Shown: positions 16,822 through 25,118 of the stretch, one piece after another
Numbering within the stretch: position 1 is the first letter of the stretch
Layout of the letters: the number at the start of each line of letters is the position of its first letter
Assembly (NCBI GenBank): GCA_947500295.1
Contig: CANMRM010000001.1
Coordinates: 1,426,001-1,490,000 of the forward strand
Length of the DNA: 64,000 nucleotides
From: an uncultured Kordiimonas sp.
GTDB lineage: Bacteria; Pseudomonadota; Alphaproteobacteria; Sphingomonadales; Kordiimonadaceae
Direction of reading: 5' to 3'
The notes under the pieces: model-generated
Told to the model about the DNA's origin: nothing
Database searches by the model: none
Seen by the model: the letters and a program-made list of their open reading frames with translations, nothing else
Position numbers and translations under genes: made by a program

Positions 16822-17973
16822 TCACGCCCATACCTCTTTGTAGTCTGTGCGCTCCATCCGGCGAGCAGGGCGGTTTTCCATAAACATATTCAGACCCGTT
16901 TGTTTCAGCAGGATATCAACGGACGTCCTGTCATCCTGCTCAAGAGCATCATAAGCGTCCTGGACGCGCTGTAACATCCAAAGCGAATAATGCCGTGCGC
17001 CCACAGGCACTTCAGTCCCGCCTACCGGGATGGTAATGCGACCGAGAACGCGTTTTGTCGTGTCGGAAATCACGGGAGCACCACTTGGCAGCCCAGGGTT
17101 GTTCTCCAGATGATCGTTGATAAAGTCCACAAGGGCGATGACTTCAGGGCCATAGTCGCGCGCGATCAGTTTAAGGATCGGGACCAGCGTTTCAGCGATT
17201 TCGTCATCAGCCAAGGTTTCCTTTGGCATCAATGGGAACTCAGGCATGTCGTCGCCAGGCGCTGTCATGCGCTCAACCCAGCGCCAGACCCTGTTGGCGG
17301 TGCGTTTCATCAGCATCTCCGGTGCCGGGTCACGTGCCAGATGCGCGTACATGGGGCCATAAAGGCCAAAATCTGCCATGGTGGGGCGTCCACCCAGAAC
17401 ATATGGACTGTTTAGAAAATGGGTGTTCAGTGCCGCAAGCAGCTCCTGATAATTTTGCTCAATTGCCGGAATAGTGTCCTCTGTGATGCCAAGGCCAGGC
17501 AGGTACTTCTGCATGGCCGCTTTGGGCATTGCCGACAGTTCGCGGGCTTCATCATCTGTGGCGTCCGCTTTCATGAAGCGCCCAAACTCCATCGAGATGA
17601 AATAATCGTTTTCCTCGGGGAAATTCCAGCGATAGTGCATCGCCGGGCGCAGCAGTCCCTCGTCCCCGAACATTTCCAGAATCAGTGCAACGATTTTTTG
17701 GCGTGGACCTGCAGGATACACACCAAGGGGCGCTTCGCTGCGTGCTTCCAGATAATCAATGATCTCGGTCGTATCCTGAACGATCTCGCCGTCTGTCTCC
17801 AGCACCGGAATCACAAATCGTCCCACCGCAGGCAGGATGCGTGCAGCATAGTCAGGGTGGCTCTGCAGGCGCTCCTCAAACGGTATGCCAGCTTTGCGCA
17901 AATAACTGCGCGTTTTGCCGGAAAACAGGCTGGGGGGACAGGCATAAAGAGTGACAGGCGATTGGGCCGGCAT
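16822..17973 (-). CDS. Glutathione S-transferase-like protein, long form
   Basis: 383 residues, much longer than a usual 200-230 residue GST. The N-terminal thioredoxin-like domain is clear: VTLYACPPSLFSGKTRSYLRKAGIPFEE, then GRFVIPVLETDGEIVQDTTEIIDYLEAR. The helical domain has SPYVLGGRPTMADFGLYGPMYAHL. The extra C-terminal part (about residues 240-383) has no motif I recognise, apart from a helical repeat-like KLIARDYGPEVIALVDFINDHL. It probably binds glutathione or acts on large hydrophobic substrates. It is divergent from the esterase at 18124 and shares the regulatory gap that holds a palindrome and tandem repeats. Confidence 0.82.
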   Translation of the reverse strand: MPAQSPVTLYACPPSLFSGKTRSYLRKAGIPFEERLQSHPDYAARILPAVGRFVIPVLETDGEIVQDTTEIIDYLEARSEAPLGVYPAGPRQKIVALILEMFGDEGLLRPAMHYRWNFPEENDYFISMEFGRFMKADATDDEARELSAMPKAAMQKYLPGLGITEDTIPAIEQNYQELLAALNTHFLNSPYVLGGRPTMADFGLYGPMYAHLARDPAPEMLMKRTANRVWRWVERMTAPGDDMPEFPLMPKETLADDEIAETLVPILKLIARDYGPEVIALVDFINDHLENNPGLPSGAPVISDTTKRVLGRITIPVGGTEVPVGARHYSLWMLQRVQDAYDALEQDDRTSVDILLKQTGLNMFMENRPARRMERTDYKEVWA

Positions 17974-17990
17974 TTGAAAGTTCCGATCAT

Positions 17991-18018
17991 TTGACTAGAT
18001 AATGAATGTCATTACTAT
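17991..18018 (+). promoter_or_regulatory. Promoter for the esterase operon with an embedded palindromic operator
   Basis: TTGACT (17991-17996) and TACTAT (18013-18018) are separated by 16 bases. Within the spacer and -10 lies the perfect inverted repeat TAATGA-ATG-TCATTA (18000-18014), a typical TetR-family operator shape and well placed to block RNA polymerase. It likely drives the esterase-SDR-ALDH genes; the nearby TetR (16093-16716) is the obvious candidate regulator. Confidence 0.5.
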
Positions 18019-18057
18019 GGCGCGGCACGCCGGTGTCAAGAAATCGGCAATGTCCGC

Positions 18058-18094
18058 GTGATCAAGCCTGTGTGATCAAGCCTGTGTGATCAAA
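18058..18094. repeat. 14-bp tandem repeat, 2.6 copies
   Basis: GTGATCAAGCCTGT at 18058-18071 is repeated exactly at 18072-18085, with a partial third copy (GTGATCAA) at 18086-18093. Each unit contains the palindrome TGATCA at a 14-bp period. It sits between the promoter and the esterase start and would lie in the mRNA leader. It could be repeated binding sites or simple replication slippage. Confidence 0.7.
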
Positions 18095-18123
18095 CACATG
18101 ATGCGGGCCGAGGGGAGAGAGAT

Positions 18124-19041
18124 ATGTCAATCAGAGCCTGGCTCGTGCGCCGGCAAATCCGTAAACTGTTCCGCCGAGACCTGTTTGCAAAACCCGGAGA
18201 ACCAGTGCCAGAGCCCAACTTCATGGAGGCGCTGACCTATTCTGAAGCGCGCATGCCAAAACCGCCGGCAAGTACAGAGATAGAAGCTCTGGAAGCTGAG
18301 CACGGCGGCGTGGCCTTCAAAGGCGAGTGGGTTGCGGAGCTGGGTGCGCGCAAGGACCGCATACTGTTCTATTCCCACGGGGGTGGATATGTCTGGGGCT
18401 CTCCGAAGGTATACCGGGATCTTGCGTGGCGGCTTTCAAAGGCCTGCAACGCGCGGGTGTTTCTCCTCGATTATTCGCTTGCTCCGAGCGCCAAATGCCC
18501 AACCCAGATCAACGAGGGCCTTGCGGCCATTGATTATATCCGCGCTGCTCACCCGGACGCAAAATTTGCCATGTCCGGCGACAGTGCGGGCGGCAACCTG
18601 ACTGCCGCCCTTATGCTTGCCATGCGCGACAGCGGGCGCACACCCGCCGACGTGATTTCATTGATCTCGCCCTGGCTGGATCTGACCGGCTCTGGCGACA
18701 GTATCAAAACCAACAGCAAGCGCGATGTCATGCTGCGCCCGGACGGGATAGCGGCTGCGACAGTTGCTTACGCTGGTGCGACCGATCCAGCCGACCCGCA
18801 AGTCTCGCCTCTGTTTGCCAACCTTGAGAACTTGCCGCCGGTTCTTATGCAGGTGGGCAGCGAGGAAATACTGCTGGATGACAGCAGGCGTTTTCATGCC
18901 GCTCTTCAGGCGGTGGGCGGTGACAGCACACTCAGGGTTTGGAACAAAATGCACCATGTCTGGCATATGAGCGCGGGCATTGTGCCGGAAGGCAAAAAAG
19001 CCATCCGGGAAATCGCCGACTTTTTTGAGCGGCACTGGTAA
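18124..19041 (+). CDS. Alpha/beta hydrolase of the hormone-sensitive lipase (HSL) esterase family
   Basis: 305 residues. The HSL-type oxyanion motif HGGG is at 85-88 (FYSHGGGYVWGS), the nucleophile elbow GDSAGG at 152-157 (Ser154), the acid region at GSEEILLDDS and the histidine at HHVWHMS. No signal peptide is seen, so it is cytosolic. Members hydrolyse short-chain esters or acylated alcohols. GGGAGAGA provides the ribosome site. The SDR gene follows 21 bases downstream and an aldehyde dehydrogenase after that, so ester hydrolysis, alcohol oxidation and aldehyde oxidation could form one pathway (inference). Confidence 0.9.
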   Translation: MSIRAWLVRRQIRKLFRRDLFAKPGEPVPEPNFMEALTYSEARMPKPPASTEIEALEAEHGGVAFKGEWVAELGARKDRILFYSHGGGYVWGSPKVYRDLAWRLSKACNARVFLLDYSLAPSAKCPTQINEGLAAIDYIRAAHPDAKFAMSGDSAGGNLTAALMLAMRDSGRTPADVISLISPWLDLTGSGDSIKTNSKRDVMLRPDGIAAATVAYAGATDPADPQVSPLFANLENLPPVLMQVGSEEILLDDSRRFHAALQAVGGDSTLRVWNKMHHVWHMSAGIVPEGKKAIREIADFFERHW

Positions 19042-19062
19042 CAGACAAGCGATAGGATACTT

Positions 19063-19893
19063 ATGCAAACAGCATTCATAACAGGCGCGGGTTCAGGCAT
19101 TGGCCGCTCGCTGGCGCACACACTCGCTGACAGGGGCTGCGCTGTCTACATCAGCGATATCAATGGCGACAATCTCGCCGCGGTTGAAGAGGAGTTGCGG
19201 GCCAAGCAGGTCAATGTGCATGCGCGTGTTCTGGATGTTTCGAACAAGGATGATGTGGTTGATGCCGTGAAAGACGCCACCGAAAAACTCGGTTCTATCG
19301 ACGGCATGTTCAACAATGCCGGCATTTCGTTTTCAGACCTTGTTGAGACCCATGAATATGATGACTTCGAGAAAGTCATGGATGTGGACTTCTGGGGCGT
19401 GGTGCATGGCACCAAGGCGGTGTTGCCACAGATGCTTGAGCGCGGGCAGGGCCATATTGTCAACATCTCCAGCATATTCGGTATTATCGGCGTGCCAAGT
19501 CAGGCTGCATACTGCGCCGCCAAACATGCAGTGAAAGGCTTTAACGAATCGCTTTTTTACGAGCTTCAGGACACGGACGTACAAGTGCACAGCGTGCACC
19601 CCGGCGGTGTTGATACCGGCATTGTCAAACACGGTGTGCACAAACATTCCATCAGTGGAGCCGTCGACAAGGAAGAGATGGAACAGCGCTTCAAGGATAA
19701 CGCGCGCACCACGCCCGACGAAGCAGCTGCCATTATCCTGAAGGGGGTTGACGGTGGCCGCTACCGCATCCTGGTGGGCGGTGACGCCCGGCTCATTGAT
19801 CGCCTGCAGCGCTGGTTTCCCAACGGCTGGCGCAAGATTTTCCCGCGGCTGATGAAAGGCATGTTCGAAGGCGACGAAGCAGCCCAGAAATAG
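19063..19893 (+). CDS. Short-chain dehydrogenase/reductase (classical SDR)
   Basis: 276 residues with all classical SDR elements: cofactor loop TGAGSGIG (7-14), NNAG (84-87), the catalytic Ser near 136 in NISS, and Y150-x3-K154 in YCAAK. The acidic residue after strand two (SDIN) favours NAD over NADP. The C-terminal extension (LIDRLQRWFPNGWRKIFPRL) is typical of SDRs acting on lipidic or bulky alcohols. It lies in an operon after the esterase and before the aldehyde dehydrogenase. Confidence 0.92.
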   Translation: MQTAFITGAGSGIGRSLAHTLADRGCAVYISDINGDNLAAVEEELRAKQVNVHARVLDVSNKDDVVDAVKDATEKLGSIDGMFNNAGISFSDLVETHEYDDFEKVMDVDFWGVVHGTKAVLPQMLERGQGHIVNISSIFGIIGVPSQAAYCAAKHAVKGFNESLFYELQDTDVQVHSVHPGGVDTGIVKHGVHKHSISGAVDKEEMEQRFKDNARTTPDEAAAIILKGVDGGRYRILVGGDARLIDRLQRWFPNGWRKIFPRLMKGMFEGDEAAQK

Positions 19894-19985
19894 ATAATCT
19901 TGATTGGCAGGAGCAGGGCAGTTCGGGTAAGTTCTGCCCCTTGAAGACACAGGCGGCCTGGAGCCAGCAGTTTGGAGCACGTATC

Positions 19986-21419
19986 ATGAAAATTCTCGAT
20001 CAGCATTATATCAACGGCGCATGGGTGAAACCGGCAGGAGCCGACTTTCGAGATGTGGTCAATCCGGCGACGGAAGAGGTGTCGGGCAAAATGGTACTCG
20101 GCACTTCAGCTAACGTGGACGCAGCCGTTGCTGCCGCAAAGGATGCGTTTGAGACATTTTCACAGACCACCCGCGAAGAGCGGCTGGCGATCCTGGATCG
20201 AATCATCGAGGAATACAAAAAACGCATGCCTGAAATGGCGGATGTCATCACGTTGGAAATGGGCGCGCCCGCGTTTCTCGCCAACAAGGCACACGCGCCG
20301 TCCGGCATCGGGCACCTGATGACCGCACGCAAGGTGTTGGAAACCTTCCCTTTCGAGGAAGACAATGGCCCGACACGCGTTGCCAAGGAGCCCATCGGTG
20401 TAGTTGGCATGATCACGCCCTGGAACTGGCCGATCAACCAGATCGCCTGCAAGGTGGCACCTGCAATTGCAACAGGGTGCACCATGGTGCTTAAGCCAAG
20501 CGAAGTGGCGCCCTACAGCTGCCAGCTCTTCACAGAAATCATGGAAGCGGCAGACGTGCCTGCTGGCGTTTATAACGTTGTTTACGGCGAAGGACCGACC
20601 GTTGGCGAAGCCATCTCAGGCCACCCGGACGTGGATATGGTGTCGGTCACCGGTTCTACCCGCATGGGGGCAGCCGTGCAGGCCAATGCTGCCAAAACCA
20701 TCAAGCGGGTTACGCAGGAACTGGGTGGCAAGTCGGCTAACATCATCCTTGATGACGCGGATTTTGAGGAAGTGGTGACTCGCGAAACACTCTCTGTGAT
20801 GCGCAACACCGGCCAGACCTGCACGGCGCTGACGCGTATGCTGGTGCCTGCGGATCGCATGGATGAAGCAGCCGCCATTGCCGCGAAGGCAGCCGAGACA
20901 GTAATCACCGGTGACCCAACTTCGGCGGACACCACCATGGGTCCGATCTCCAATGCGCAGCAGTTCGAGAAGGTTGGTGTGTTGATTGAAAAAGGCCTGG
21001 CGGAAGGCGCGCGCGCTGTCGCTGGCGGCCCCGGCCGGCCAGACGGCATCGACAAGGGCTTTTTCGTGCGGCCAACCGTGTTTGCGGACGTAACGCCTGA
21101 GATGACCATCGCACGCGAGGAAATCTTCGGTCCGGTGCTGTCGATCATTGGATACAAGGACGAGGACGAAGCCGTCCGCATTGCCAACGACAGCCCTTAC
21201 GGCTTGTCGGGTGCTGTGCAGTCAGCGGACGTGGACCGGGCGCGGCGCGTGGCATCAAAAATGCGCACGGGTATGGTTTACATCAACGGCGCAGCCGGTG
21301 ACCTGAGCGCACCGTTTGGCGGCTACAAACAGTCCGGCAATGGCCGCGAGTGGGGCGCACATGCTTTCAACGACTTCCTTGAGCTCAAGTCTGTGCTTGG
21401 CTATCACGCCGCAGAGTAG
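19986..21419 (+). CDS. Aldehyde dehydrogenase family protein
   Basis: 477 residues with complete ALDH catalytic residues: N147 (TPWNWP), E245 (QELGGKS) and C279 (NTGQTCTA). It oxidises an aldehyde to an acid with NAD(P). ATG 19986 is chosen because the protein then starts at the usual ALDH N-terminus (MKILDQHYINGAWV); the in-frame upstream start at 19941 adds non-homologous residues. It is the last gene of the esterase-SDR-ALDH group and is followed by a strong terminator. Substrate unknown. Confidence 0.93.
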   Translation: MKILDQHYINGAWVKPAGADFRDVVNPATEEVSGKMVLGTSANVDAAVAAAKDAFETFSQTTREERLAILDRIIEEYKKRMPEMADVITLEMGAPAFLANKAHAPSGIGHLMTARKVLETFPFEEDNGPTRVAKEPIGVVGMITPWNWPINQIACKVAPAIATGCTMVLKPSEVAPYSCQLFTEIMEAADVPAGVYNVVYGEGPTVGEAISGHPDVDMVSVTGSTRMGAAVQANAAKTIKRVTQELGGKSANIILDDADFEEVVTRETLSVMRNTGQTCTALTRMLVPADRMDEAAAIAAKAAETVITGDPTSADTTMGPISNAQQFEKVGVLIEKGLAEGARAVAGGPGRPDGIDKGFFVRPTVFADVTPEMTIAREEIFGPVLSIIGYKDEDEAVRIANDSPYGLSGAVQSADVDRARRVASKMRTGMVYINGAAGDLSAPFGGYKQSGNGREWGAHAFNDFLELKSVLGYHAAE

Positions 21420-21438
21420 GCTTTTCAACTGATCCGGC

Positions 21439-21468
21439 AAAAAGGCGCTCGCTTGGGCGCCTTTTTTT
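21439..21468 (+). terminator. Intrinsic terminator after the aldehyde dehydrogenase
   Basis: AAAAAGGCGC (21439-21448) pairs with GCGCCTTTTT (21457-21466) around an 8-base loop, followed by more T. It ends the esterase-SDR-ALDH transcription unit and isolates the metal cluster downstream. Confidence 0.88.
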
Positions 21469-21554
21469 GTGGAGTGGCGGGGCGCCTGTGCCCTGACAAA
21501 GCGGTGCAATTACTATCCACTCGTCGCATCCAATATTGCCTCACTGATATTGCT

Positions 21555-21566
21555 ATTGTATAACTT
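21555..21566. promoter_or_regulatory. Weak candidate Zur box upstream of the metal operon
   Basis: ATTGTATAACTT matches 9 of 12 positions of the ATGTTATAACAT core reported for alphaproteobacterial Zur sites, and lies 19 bases before the GTG start of the first gene. The evidence is modest; the better candidate is at 30704-30715. Confidence 0.3.
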
Positions 21567-21585
21567 CCGGTTCTGGGAGGGCCGC

Positions 21586-21906
21586 GTGACGCGCTTTGAG
21601 ACAACATCGCTGAAGAATGGCAAAAAAGGCATGTATCGCCTTTTGCTGGCGGCGTTGTTTGTATCAGCGCAGCTGCTGATTAATTTCCATCATGTGAGTG
21701 ATGCGCACGCAGCCAGCGAAGATGCCCTTGTTGTTGAGTGCGATATCTGCACAGTTTCGCCCGGCATTTTCGACGCACCGGAAAAACCAGCCACGCTTGA
21801 AGCGCGGGTGGTCGGGGAAACCAGAGTTTCTCCGGTTGTTGATGTTCGGTCCACCGGTATCCCTGTGCGTTCCGGCGGAGCGCGAGCGCCCCCTCACACA
21901 CACTGA
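21586..21906 (+). CDS. Small exported Cys-x-x-Cys protein (DUF2946-like), first gene of the Zur operon
   Basis: 106 residues from GTG 21586, behind GGGAGG. A hydrophobic export segment (MYRLLLAALFVSAQLLINF) is followed by the histidine-containing FHHVSDAHA, then CDIC (a C-x2-C metal-type motif), a proline-rich stretch and the C-terminal ARAPPHTH. Small proteins with this layout, ending in R-A-P-P, are found next to metal-related TonB receptors and are annotated DUF2946 or CopL-like. The assignment here is from layout only. A paralogue with the same elements lies at 30341-30649. It probably binds a metal in the periplasm or tunes its import. Confidence 0.72.
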   Translation: MTRFETTSLKNGKKGMYRLLLAALFVSAQLLINFHHVSDAHAASEDALVVECDICTVSPGIFDAPEKPATLEARVVGETRVSPVVDVRSTGIPVRSGGARAPPHTH

Positions 21907-21991
21907 TCACTGACAAAGCCGCCGGCATTTGCCGGCCTGTTTAAGTGTCTCCTGCCCGCATAGGGCAGCGAGCCTGTGTGTGGATACCAAC

Positions 21992-22462
21992 ATGAATATT
22001 GAAACTGTGCGGCCCAGCCGCCGCCAAGCCCCTGTCGGGGAACCCGTTCAGCAGGCGGATTTGCCGCCGCTTACCAGAAATCAGGCAATGGTCTATCAGG
22101 CGCTCCTTGACCTCGGGCGTGCCGCCAAAGCCTATGAGTTGCTGGATATATTAAGGGCTCAGGGAGTGAAGGCGGCCCCTACCGTCTATCGTGCCTTACA
22201 TGAGCTTCAGGACAAGGGCCTGGTGCAGCATGTTCTGTCGAACAGAACATTCTTTGCACTCGAACAACCTGATCAGCAGCACCAGCAAAAATTGTTGCTT
22301 GTATGTGATGAGTGCGGTGAAACCCGCTTGATCAAGAGCAATTCTGTGCTGTCGGCCCTAAAGTCAAATGCGCGCGCCAGCGGTTTTGTGGTGCAGTCAT
22401 ACCATCTGGAGATTTCGACTGACTGCAAGGCATGTGACTGCGCCGGACAGACGGTGCCGTGA
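21992..22462 (+). CDS. zur: Zinc uptake regulator Zur (Fur family)
   Basis: 156 residues. The winged-helix domain is TRNQAMVYQALLDLGRAAKAYELLDIL, then AAPTVYRALHELQDKGLVQHV, which matches Zur (the AYELLD helix and TVYRAL recognition helix). Structural zinc ligands are CDEC (105-108) and CKAC (145-148). The HHxHxxC sensory stretch is reduced (QPDQQHQQKLLLVC), as in many Zur proteins. ATG 21992 gives the normal start. It represses zinc acquisition genes when zinc is sufficient. Its position inside an operon with a TonB receptor and a MerC-like protein argues that those genes are zinc-responsive. Confidence 0.88.
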   Translation: MNIETVRPSRRQAPVGEPVQQADLPPLTRNQAMVYQALLDLGRAAKAYELLDILRAQGVKAAPTVYRALHELQDKGLVQHVLSNRTFFALEQPDQQHQQKLLLVCDECGETRLIKSNSVLSALKSNARASGFVVQSYHLEISTDCKACDCAGQTVP

Positions 22463-22854
22463 TGTCGTTCGTGCCCTATCACCAACATCTGGACAGCGGC
22501 GGCATCGTCGCGGCGTGCGTTTGCCTACTGCACTGCGCCTTGATGCCGCTTGTGGTGGTGGCGGCACCAACTATCGGCCTATCCGTGCCTGGCGGCGAAT
22601 GGTTGCATTTACCGCTCGTTCTCATAGCGGTTTTGATTGGTGGTTATGCCATGTCCGCAGGTGTCGCCCGTCACCGTCAAAAGCTGCCTGCGGCGATAGC
22701 CGCTACAGGCGTGCTGTTGTTGCTGGCATCACTTGCGGAAAACCAGGTGGGCGAGTGGTCGGAGTATCTGGCCAGTGTTGGTGCAATCATCCTGGCCTTT
22801 GGGCACATCAAAAACATGCGGGCAGCCTGCGAATGCTGCTCGTGCACTTCTTAA
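22462..22854 (+). CDS. MerC-domain inner-membrane protein
   Basis: 130 residues with four membrane helices. The MerC signature CVCLLHCALMP (19-28, with Cys21 and Cys25) lies in helix one and the C-terminus is cysteine rich (ACECCSC). MerC proteins carry mercury or other thiophilic metals across the inner membrane. The start ATG overlaps the zur stop codon (TGATG), so the two are translationally coupled. In this setting it could be an inner-membrane zinc or copper carrier acting with the downstream TonB receptor. No merA or merR is present, so mercury resistance is unlikely. Confidence 0.85.
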   Translation: MSFVPYHQHLDSGGIVAACVCLLHCALMPLVVVAAPTIGLSVPGGEWLHLPLVLIAVLIGGYAMSAGVARHRQKLPAAIAATGVLLLLASLAENQVGEWSEYLASVGAIILAFGHIKNMRAACECCSCTS

Positions 22855-22920
22855 AACTAAACAAGGCCTGGAAGCGCAAGTCGCTGGAACAGGCCGATTT
22901 TCCACGGGGAGAGGAAACTT

Positions 22921-25011
22921 ATGGGACGTCACATCGTATCGCACATTGCGATAGCTATTTGCCTTGCGGGTTCACCATCGGCGGCAGCAACGGTGCAGGA
23001 AAGCGGGCAGTCCGATGCAGAACAACCTGCATTGGTTGCCGGGCGCGACAGCGCTCAGGTTTATCAGCGGTCGTTTTTCGATCAATTCACACCACAAACG
23101 GCACGGGACATGATTGACCGTGTGCCCGGGTTTACACTCGACGCGGGGGATGATCTGCGCGGCTTTGGCGGCGCGGCGGGTAACGTCCTGATCGACGGAG
23201 AGCGTCCATCGTCCAAAGTGGGTGGCATCGAAGATGCCCTTGGACGCATTCCGGCAAATCAGGTTGCGCGAATCGAAGTAATCCGGGGGTCGGCCGGGTC
23301 TGGCGAAGCCGCCGGTCAATCAGTTGTGGCCAATGTTATCCGGGAGAAACAAGGGGCTGCCGGTAGCTGGGAAGTAAAGCTTGAACGGGCTGCGGACGGT
23401 ATTCTCTATCCCGCCGGTGAACTGACTGTTGTCAGACAGGTTTCCGGCTGGAAGACATCCACAAAAATAAACGGATTTTGGGAGAGGTTTCCCCTCAATG
23501 GCCCTCGCACTCAATTTGACGCGGATGGTGAATTATTGTCGTCCCAACTCGAGGACCGGCCAAGCACTCTGACCGAAGCCTTCATTTCATCTGAAGCGGA
23601 GCGCCCCGTTGGCGGGGGCGTTTTAACCCTGACGGGCCGGTTCGGGCGCAGTGCTTTCCTGCCGGAAACCGAAAGGCTGAGTTTTGACGGACGCTTGCCG
23701 GATCAAAACCCGGACGATCGCTTTTTTATCGACCTGAACAGCGTTTTTTATGAGGGCGAATTTGGCGTAGACTGGAACCGCCGACTGGACAGCGCCTGGA
23801 TTCTGAAATTGCTGTCCTTGTCTTCATTCCAGGATTGGGGGCAGGATCAGCTGGTGTCAACCGAACGGCCCGTGGGCACACCGGTCTCCGGTTCAACTTT
23901 CACACGCAAGCAGGATACATTTGAGACCGTTTTTCGCGGGTCGCTCGCCAAGGCGGGCCCTGGCAGGCTCCGCCCCGAGCTGGGTGCCGAGATCGCCTAT
24001 AACAGTCTCGATAGTCAGCTATCACTTGAAACCCGCGATTTAAACGGCGTCAATGTTATTGACCTGCCTGCCGCTGATGTTCTGGTGGAGGAACTGCGCG
24101 GGGAAGCGTATTCCAACCTTATCTGGCAGGCTGGAAACGGGTTGTCGGTTGAAACAGGAATTGCCGCCGAGATTTCCCAGATTACTGTTTCGGGTGATGC
24201 GGAAAGCAGGCAGTCTTTTTTCTTTATCAAACCGTTTGCCACGGCAATTTATGATTTCTGTCCGGGGCTACAATTCCGGCTGGGGGTGCGCCGGACCGTT
24301 GGGCAGCTCGATTTCAGTGAGTTTGCGGCCTCCGCGTCAGCAGAAGATGACAGATTGCTGGCAGGCAATCCTGACTTGGGTCCTGATCAAACCACACGCG
24401 CTTCCTTTACGGTTGACCTGCGGTCCCGAAAACGAGGTGCTCTCAATATCGAGCTGTTTCATGAATGGCGGGATGACCTGATCGAGCAGGTGAGGTTACC
24501 ATCCGGAAATTTTGGTGCTGCCAATGCGGGTAACGGAAGACTGTGGGGGGTGACCGCGAATGCCAGCGCGCCGCTCAGCCCGGTTATTCCGGGCGGTCTT
24601 CTTGAGCTGGAACTCGACATTCGCGAATCCACATTTGCCGACCCTCTGTCTGGAACGAACAGGGACATCTCGGACGTTTCGTCACCAACCCTGCTCGCTG
24701 AGTTTCGGCAGGACTTGCCAGAAAAGAAGCTGGCGTGGGGGTTTTCCTACAGGGCACCTTTAAAGCGGCGCTTTTTCTTCGCCAATGAAGAAAGCTTTAC
24801 CCGAACAGGAGAACAATGGCGCATATTCATCCAGTCCGCACACCTCAGGGGCTGGAGAACCACACTTGAGTTCCGCAGTGTAGGTGGTCGTAATTTCTTC
24901 CGCGAACGCACATTTTACGAGCCCAGCCGGGCAGGCGCTCTTTCAGGCTCCGAAATCATTGATCGGGACCGAGGTGCCTTCGTTTCAATAACGGTCGCGG
25001 GCCAGTTCTAG
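22921..25011 (+). CDS. TonB-dependent receptor of the Zur operon
   Basis: 696 residues. A signal peptide (HIAIAICLAGSPSAAA) is followed by a plug with FTPQTARDMIDRVPGFTLD, NVLIDGERPSSK and IEVIRGSAGSGEA. The barrel has aromatic girdle segments and ends in phenylalanine (VSITVAGQF). The SS/GGERP-type plug places it in a distinct subgroup of TonB receptors common in alphaproteobacteria. GGGGAGAGG is a strong ribosome site. Last gene of the small protein-zur-merC unit, 66 bases after merC, so zinc or a zinc-chelate is the likely cargo (inference). A fragment nearly identical to its last ten codons recurs at 26414-26443. Confidence 0.9.
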   Translation: MGRHIVSHIAIAICLAGSPSAAATVQESGQSDAEQPALVAGRDSAQVYQRSFFDQFTPQTARDMIDRVPGFTLDAGDDLRGFGGAAGNVLIDGERPSSKVGGIEDALGRIPANQVARIEVIRGSAGSGEAAGQSVVANVIREKQGAAGSWEVKLERAADGILYPAGELTVVRQVSGWKTSTKINGFWERFPLNGPRTQFDADGELLSSQLEDRPSTLTEAFISSEAERPVGGGVLTLTGRFGRSAFLPETERLSFDGRLPDQNPDDRFFIDLNSVFYEGEFGVDWNRRLDSAWILKLLSLSSFQDWGQDQLVSTERPVGTPVSGSTFTRKQDTFETVFRGSLAKAGPGRLRPELGAEIAYNSLDSQLSLETRDLNGVNVIDLPAADVLVEELRGEAYSNLIWQAGNGLSVETGIAAEISQITVSGDAESRQSFFFIKPFATAIYDFCPGLQFRLGVRRTVGQLDFSEFAASASAEDDRLLAGNPDLGPDQTTRASFTVDLRSRKRGALNIELFHEWRDDLIEQVRLPSGNFGAANAGNGRLWGVTANASAPLSPVIPGGLLELELDIRESTFADPLSGTNRDISDVSSPTLLAEFRQDLPEKKLAWGFSYRAPLKRRFFFANEESFTRTGEQWRIFIQSAHLRGWRTTLEFRSVGGRNFFRERTFYEPSRAGALSGSEIIDRDRGAFVSITVAGQF

Positions 25012-25118
25012 GATAAAGCGCTTATTGGTCTGATCGTGACAACGCCAGGATCAGGGAACCTGCACACCACAAACAGTAACAAGCCTGGCTGCCTTGTTAA
25101 CAGCCTTTGGTAAACAAT

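Noticed and set aside
18058-18094. CRISPR-like array
   Set aside because: The units are 14 bases, directly abutting with no spacers; a simple tandem repeat.
21992-22854. Mercury resistance operon (because of MerC)
   Set aside because: There is no merA, merT, merP or merR; the regulator is a Fur-family Zur and a TonB receptor follows, which fits zinc or related metals better.
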